A stretch of 64,000 bases of DNA from Lederbergia citrisecunda. GTDB taxonomy: Bacteria; Bacillota; Bacilli; Bacillales; Bacillaceae_C. Under the pieces are notes generated by a model. It ran no database searches. It had not been told where the DNA came from and saw only the letters and a program-made list of their open reading frames with translations. Shown piece after piece: positions 59,975-64,000 of the stretch (position 1 is the first letter of the stretch; each line of letters starts with the position of its first letter). Location of the stretch: positions 1,127,001 to 1,191,000 of the forward strand of contig NZ_JAGYPJ010000001.1 of assembly GCF_018343695.1 (NCBI RefSeq). Reading direction: 5' to 3'. A program made the translations under genes and the position numbers.

Positions 59975-60394
59975 TTATTCTCCAGTATTCGCGAAATGTT
60001 CAATTCTTTCTCCAATTTCGTCACGTACACGTTGGAAGAACATCCATTTTTCCTCTTCTGTTCCTTCTGCTTTTGCAGGGTCATCGAATCCCCAGTGAAC
60101 ACGTTTGATATGTGGAGGTGTTACCGGGCAATTGTCTGCTGCATGACCACAAAGGGTTACGATCAATTTTGCATTATTTAATATTTCAGGGTCTATCACA
60201 TCAGATGTTTGATTTGAAATATCTATACCTGCTTCCTTCATTGCTTTCACTGCATTCGGATTTAATCCATGTGCTTCTAGTCCAGCACTTTTCACTTTCC
60301 ACTCATCACCTAAATGCTTTTTTGCCCATCCTTCTGCCATCTGGCTGCGGCAAGAGTTACCTGTACACAGAAAGTAGATTGTTTTTTTAGACAT
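59975..60394 (-). CDS. arsC: arsenate reductase, thioredoxin-coupled
   Basis: Predicted 139-residue ArsC of the low-molecular-weight phosphatase fold. The catalytic Cys10 lies in the P-loop [11 protein letters not shown], and the redox relay Cys82 and Cys89 in [11 protein letters not shown], exactly as in the S. aureus pI258 enzyme. It reduces arsenate to arsenite, which ArsB then exports; thioredoxin renews it. Third gene of arsR-arsB-arsC, 27 bases after arsB. Confidence 0.95.
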   Translation of the reverse strand: MSKKTIYFLCTGNSCRSQMAEGWAKKHLGDEWKVKSAGLEAHGLNPNAVKAMKEAGIDISNQTSDVIDPEILNNAKLIVTLCGHAADNCPVTPPHIKRVHWGFDDPAKAEGTEEEKWMFFQRVRDEIGERIEHFANTGE

Positions 60395-60421
60395 GTTGAG
60401 ATTCTCCTTATAGGAAATTTG

Positions 60422-61717
60422 TTAAATGATAAGTAGCCAAATATATAAACCAACCAGTGTAATGAACAAAGTTGGAATAGTTAATACAATTCCTGTCTTA
60501 AGATAGGTTCCCCAGGATATTTTAACTCCCTTAAGGGACAATACATGCAGCCATAGCAGTGTTGCAAGAGAACCAATCGGCGTAATTTTTGGACCTAAAT
60601 CAGATCCTATGACATTCGCATAAATGAGTCCTTCTCGAATAATGCCACTAGTATTTGTATCTGCAATGGCAAGTGCGTCAATCATAACAGTAGGCATGTT
60701 GTTCATTACAGAAGAAAGAAATGCCGCGATGAATCCCATACCGATTGTTGCAACAAATAGCCCCTGGTCTGCAGTTAACTGGATTAAATCAGATAAAACA
60801 TTTGTAAGACCTACATTTCTTAAACCGTAAACCACTACATACATTCCGATAGAGAAGAAAACGATTGCCCAAGGTGCTCCCTTAATAACAGTACCCGTAT
60901 TAACAGCTGGACTTCTTCTAGCCATGAATAAGAAGAAAATAGCTACAATACCAGCTATAAAAGAAACAGGAACTCTAATAAATTCACTTGCGAAATAGCC
61001 TATTAATAAAATCCCTAGAACAACCCATGATAATTTAAACATTTTTTTGTCTCGAATTGCCTTAGTTGGTGCCTTCAAATTCGATAAATCGTAATTCTTT
61101 GGAATGCTTTTTCTAAAATATAAGTACAAGACAATAATACTAGCAGCTAATGAAAAGAAATTCGGAATAATCATTCTTGAGGCAAACTCTACAAAACCTA
61201 TTCCAAAAAAGTCAGCAGATACGATATTAACTAAGTTACTTACAACCAATGGCAGTGAGGTTGTATCCGCAATAAATCCACTCGCAATGATAAAAGGAAA
61301 TACCATTTTTTCATTAAAATTAAGGTTTCTCACCATGGCAAGGACAATCGGCGTTAAGATCAGTGCCGCCCCATCATTCGCGAAAAATGCAGCGACAATG
61401 GCTCCCAAAATAGAAACATAGATGAACATCTTTACCCCGTTACCTTTTGCTGCTCTTGCCATATGCAAGGCTGCCCATTCAAAAAAGCCAATCTCATCTA
61501 AGATGAGGGAAATAATAATGATGGCTATGAAAGCCAAAGTGGCATTCCAAACTATTGATGTTACATCGATGACATCTTTAAAATCTACAACACCTACTAT
61601 AAGAGCTAATATAGCTCCACCACACGCGGACCATCCAATTGATAGTCCTTTTGGCTGCCATATAACAAGTATAATTGTGAATAAAAAGATCACTGATGCT
61701 AAAATGATTGATGTCAT
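60422..61717 (-). CDS. arsB: arsenite efflux permease ArsB
   Basis: Predicted 431-residue membrane protein with 11-12 helices, ArsB/NhaD type: helix 1 [20 protein letters not shown], the conserved [40 protein letters not shown] and the second repeat [16 protein letters not shown] with [20 protein letters not shown]. It exports arsenite and antimonite driven by the membrane potential. ATG follows GGAGG by nine bases; 17 bases separate it from arsR. Confidence 0.95.
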   Translation of the reverse strand: MTSIILASVIFLFTIILVIWQPKGLSIGWSACGGAILALIVGVVDFKDVIDVTSIVWNATLAFIAIIIISLILDEIGFFEWAALHMARAAKGNGVKMFIYVSILGAIVAAFFANDGAALILTPIVLAMVRNLNFNEKMVFPFIIASGFIADTTSLPLVVSNLVNIVSADFFGIGFVEFASRMIIPNFFSLAASIIVLYLYFRKSIPKNYDLSNLKAPTKAIRDKKMFKLSWVVLGILLIGYFASEFIRVPVSFIAGIVAIFFLFMARRSPAVNTGTVIKGAPWAIVFFSIGMYVVVYGLRNVGLTNVLSDLIQLTADQGLFVATIGMGFIAAFLSSVMNNMPTVMIDALAIADTNTSGIIREGLIYANVIGSDLGPKITPIGSLATLLWLHVLSLKGVKISWGTYLKTGIVLTIPTLFITLVGLYIWLLII

Positions 61718-61733
61718 TACTTAAATCCTCCAT

Positions 61734-62078
61734 CTAGTCACACGAAATTCGTAAACCCTGTTCTTCCAATTCTTTTAATTTATAATCTTGGCTTGGAAGG
61801 TGATCCAGCAGGTCTTGAACCATCGGATAATACTCACTGTCCTTATTTAATGCATAAATAATCCATTGTCCTTTCCTGGTTTCTCCTACCACTCCCGCAT
61901 CTTTTAATTTACGAATATGCTGGCTGATAGCGGGCTGGCTCATTTTAAACATCGCCACAAACTCACACACACAACAATCATGGTTATCTAAAATTGACAC
62001 CATGGTTAATCGCGTCTTATCGCCTAATAATTTTAAAATGTTTGCTGCTTTATCAATCTCCACTGTGGATTTTTTCAT
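61734..62078 (-). CDS. arsR: ArsR family repressor
   Basis: Predicted 114-residue winged-helix repressor: LGDKTRLTMVSILDNHDCCV carries the arsenite-sensing Cys pair (Cys-Cys-x-Cys in DCCVCEF), the recognition helix is MSQPAISQHIRKLKDAGVVG, and the wing RKGQWIIYAL. The ATG at 62078 lies ten bases after GGAGG; a TTG 24 bases upstream would contain that site. It should repress its own operon and be released by arsenite. Confidence 0.95.
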   Translation of the reverse strand: MKKSTVEIDKAANILKLLGDKTRLTMVSILDNHDCCVCEFVAMFKMSQPAISQHIRKLKDAGVVGETRKGQWIIYALNKDSEYYPMVQDLLDHLPSQDYKLKELEEQGLRISCD

Positions 62079-62123
62079 CCTGTGTTCACCTCCGCTTTCC
62101 AAATATTAATATATAATGATTTG

Positions 62124-62133
62124 CTTATATAAG
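62124..62133 (-). promoter_or_regulatory. possible ArsR operator
   Basis: CTTATATAAG, a perfect 10-bp palindrome within AT-rich DNA (TTGCTTATATAAGTAAATG) 46-55 bases before the arsR start, at the position expected for an operator. Confidence 0.4.
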
Positions 62134-62215
62134 TAAATGCTTTTATTCTTCTTTACAAAATCTTTACATTTAGTATGTTCATTTTAAAGTTCACCTAAAT
62201 TCATGATGATTAATG

Positions 62216-62243
62216 AACAAAAAGGCGGCTAGATATTAGCCGC
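62216..62243 (-). terminator. terminator of the arsN1 gene
   Basis: - strand: GCGGCTA/TAGCCGC with CCTTTTTG, just past the stop of the acetyltransferase gene. Confidence 0.75.
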
Positions 62244-62246
62244 ACT

Positions 62247-62759
62247 TTAATAAGAAATAAGATATAGAATTTTTTCCATTGCCATTACATCAACAAATTC
62301 CCCGTCTAAAATACCCTGGTTTTTAAAAATGCCTACTTCACGAAAACCCATTTTTTTATATAGTCCTTGTCCTAAAGCATTAAATGGAAAAGTAAATAAA
62401 ACTAGCTTATGAAAGTTATGTTCTTTTGCTTTAGTTTCAAGAGTGGTAAGCAGTTTACCACCTACTCCTTTGCCTCTATATTCCCTGGAAATATAAACTG
62501 AAATATCCGCAACTCCATCATAAGCACATCGGTTATTATAAGGATTTAAAGAAGCCCATCCAATTATTTTATTTCCGTCTTCTGCAACCACTACACTATA
62601 TCTGTTCTGATGCTGCTTGTACCATTCTGTCATATATGAAATATCTTTAACCTCTGTTTCTAAAGTGGCTATCCGATCTTCTATCCCTTGGTTATAAATT
62701 GTCATAATAGCTTCCAAGTCTGTCTCTCCGACTCCACGAATGATTGCTCCTCTTATCAT
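62247..62759 (-). CDS. arsN1: ArsN1-type N-acetyltransferase
   Basis: Predicted 170-residue GNAT. IYNQGIEDRIATLETEV, then GWASLNPYNNRCAYDGVADI, SVYISREYRGKGVGGKLL (acetyl-CoA loop), KLVLFTFPFNALGQGLYKKM and REVGIFKNQGILDGEFVDV match the ArsN1 group, which acetylates the organoarsenical antibiotic arsinothricin (and resembles phosphinothricin acetyltransferases). The location beside the ars operon supports this. ATG follows GGAGGAAATTAA. Its own terminator separates it from arsR. Confidence 0.85.
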   Translation of the reverse strand: MIRGAIIRGVGETDLEAIMTIYNQGIEDRIATLETEVKDISYMTEWYKQHQNRYSVVVAEDGNKIIGWASLNPYNNRCAYDGVADISVYISREYRGKGVGGKLLTTLETKAKEHNFHKLVLFTFPFNALGQGLYKKMGFREVGIFKNQGILDGEFVDVMAMEKILYLISY

Positions 62760-62777
62760 TTAATTTCCTCCACAACA

Positions 62778-62984
62778 CTATTTAAAATTGTTCTTAATTT
62801 CTTGGTAAGCTAAGAGAAACTGTTTATACGTTTGCTGACCCATTTCATTTTCCTTAAAACGAAACAGCCGTTCAAAGGTTTTATCTTTAGATTCCTCAAT
62901 TGTACAACCAAAAGCATTCATGATTAATTTCATATAAGAAATGAAATATTCCTTTTTTAACGCTCCACCATGATTAATGACCAT
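62778..62984 (-). CDS. small hypothetical protein of the ars locus
   Basis: Predicted 68-residue helical protein (KKEYFISYMKLIMNAFGCTI, KDKTFERLFRFKENEMGQQT, YKQFLLAYQEIKNNF) with one Cys. AGGTGAG precedes the ATG. It lies 18 bases before arsN1 and 69 after the flavoprotein gene, so the three may form one transcript. No family recognised; a role in arsenic handling is inference from position. Confidence 0.6.
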   Translation of the reverse strand: MVINHGGALKKEYFISYMKLIMNAFGCTIEESKDKTFERLFRFKENEMGQQTYKQFLLAYQEIKNNFK

Positions 62985-63053
62985 CTTACACTCACCTTTT
63001 AATAAAAATTTTTTTAGGGAAGCACGCGCTCCCCTTTTTTTGAAGTTGTTTTA

Positions 63054-64000
63054 TTAATTGCAACAAGCAGATGCAGGTCCATCACAGGAGCTTTTACTAT
63101 TTAGATTGACGCTACAGACTCCCGTTTCTGGCAAATCTAATTCTAATTTCTCAGCGGCATTCAAATCACCACTTAAATATGCAGCTACTGACCTAACCTG
63201 CTCATATCCTGTTGCCATTAAGAAGGTTGGGGCACGTCCATAACTTTTGGCACCCACGATATAAAAATCCTTCTCGGGCTGTCTTAATTCCTTTTCACCG
63301 TGAGGACGAACAGTACCGCAACTATGAATGTTAGGGTCAATCAATGGTGCTAACGCTTTTACACTTTCAGTAGAGGAATCAATAGAAGTACGAAGTTCAT
63401 TAATAATCGAAAAATTAGGACGGCAACCGGTATTTACAATCATTTCATCTATCCCATCAAGTCTACTCTGGTTGCCTATTAACTCAATCCCCTCTCCTGA
63501 TTTCCTCACTAATTGGATACGAAATGGTGTAATTACATTCACCTGTTGGTTATCAACCATATTGTGTATTCTACTACCGAGAAGGCCACGTGCTTCAAGA
63601 GCATCCTTCTCTTCCCCACCATATGCATCTTCAACTCTCTGCCTTCTCAAAATCCACAAAATCTCAGTTTCAGGATAATATTCTTTCAATTTAGCTAAAT
63701 CTAACAGTGTATTAATGGCAGAATGCCCTCCTCCAACAACAGCTATACGTTTATTTGCATATCGTTGTTGTTCCTTCTCTAAAATATCGGGAATTCCATA
63801 GTATATTTTTTCTTGGAGGGATTTCTCATCGGCAAGCCAAACACCACTCGAAACAGCAGGATTAGGATTTCCCCATGTACCTGAGGCGTCTATTACTGCC
63901 CTAGCTTCAAATGATCTGTACTCCCCATTTTTTTCAGAATGGATAACAAATGGAACATTTTCTCTATTTGCAGTTTTCATTTTATCCACGTCTTTTCTTC
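63054..64000 (-). CDS. FAD-dependent oxidoreductase, 5' end outside the window
   Basis: At least 315 residues; the frame is still open at 64000, so the N-terminal FAD-binding GxGxxG is not seen. Present are the flavin/NADPH part: VIDASGTWGNPNP, the second dinucleotide motif IAVVGGGHSAINTLLDLAKL, ILRRQ and MIVNTGCRPNF, then GRAPTFLMATGYEQVRSVAA. The tail CSVNLNSKSSCDGPASACCN has four Cys, fitting arsenic-locus flavoproteins that may bind or oxidise arsenicals. It ends before a GGGAAGC/GCTCCCC hairpin at 63017. Confidence 0.8.
   Translation of the reverse strand, partial: RKDVDKMKTANRENVPFVIHSEKNGEYRSFEARAVIDASGTWGNPNPAVSSGVWLADEKSLQEKIYYGIPDILEKEQQRYANKRIAVVGGGHSAINTLLDLAKLKEYYPETEILWILRRQRVEDAYGGEEKDALEARGLLGSRIHNMVDNQQVNVITPFRIQLVRKSGEGIELIGNQSRLDGIDEMIVNTGCRPNFSIINELRTSIDSSTESVKALAPLIDPNIHSCGTVRPHGEKELRQPEKDFYIVGAKSYGRAPTFLMATGYEQVRSVAAYLSGDLNAAEKLELDLPETGVCSVNLNSKSSCDGPASACCN

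Noticed and set aside
1-64000. tRNA, rRNA, riboswitch, CRISPR, prophage or insertion-sequence genes
   Set aside because: Nothing matching the characteristic sequences of these was seen on reading both strands; a covariance-model scan would be needed to exclude small RNAs.

Overview
The window is low-GC DNA from an endospore-forming member of the Bacillaceae. Evidence for this is the strong AGGAGG-type ribosome binding sites, the frequent TTG and GTG starts, a five-gene yraGF-adhB-yraED-like spore-coat/dehydrogenase operon, an amj homologue, a B. subtilis-like adaAB pair and a Firmicute-type dif site. I saw no rRNA, tRNA, CRISPR array, transposase, integrase or phage structural gene.

The most important landmark is a 28-bp dif site at 44915-44942. 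It matches the B. subtilis dif sequence as I recall it at 25 of 28 positions, with the XerD half intact, so the window spans the replication terminus. Around dif lies a family of about 50 short repeats, called CHR here. A full CHR has two direct copies of the core CTAACGGG on either side of a hairpin plus T-run. Shorter copies have one core and no hairpin. From about 0.03 to 38.2 kb every clear copy lies on the + strand; from 45.59 to 59.7 kb every clear copy lies on the - strand. All therefore point toward dif. CHRs usually separate single, unrelated small genes, which gives the region a cassette-like look.

Layout. 0-19.9 kb: CHR-separated accessory genes, namely GNAT acetyltransferases, DUF6624-like, P-loop kinase, nucleosidase-like, VOC, DinB, DUF1569, Amj, DUF3231, DUF3888, RibD-like reductase, small membrane proteins and several decayed genes. 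20.3-23.9 kb: a yellow/royal-jelly-type propeller protein and the yra-adhB operon, with no CHR. 24-38.2 kb: more CHR-separated genes, including an ECF sigma factor with a membrane partner and its own ECF-type promoter, a LysR/MFS divergent pair, an intact and a broken APH-type kinase, and a Nudix protein. 38.7-44.8 kb: a CHR-free block with a staygreen-domain protein, an ABC-F protein behind a leader-peptide/terminator attenuator, padR plus an MFS drug exporter, a DUF1801 protein and adaA-adaB. 45.1-59.7 kb: mirror-orientation CHR region of small membrane and secreted proteins and pseudogenes, interrupted by a two-component system and a bacteriocin-type ABC/DUF1430 cluster with visibly higher GC (46.6-51.8 kb). 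59.9-64 kb: an arsenic locus, arsR-arsB-arsC, an arsN1-type acetyltransferase, a small unknown gene and a flavoprotein cut by the window edge.

Many genes here are decaying: at least fourteen are broken by a stop, a frameshift, truncation or a lost start. This fits a terminus region that gains and loses non-essential genes. One 87-residue membrane protein gene occurs twice, once on each side of dif in opposite orientation, and on its upstream side the homology begins at the CHR core. That is the best evidence in the window that a gene can move together with its repeat.
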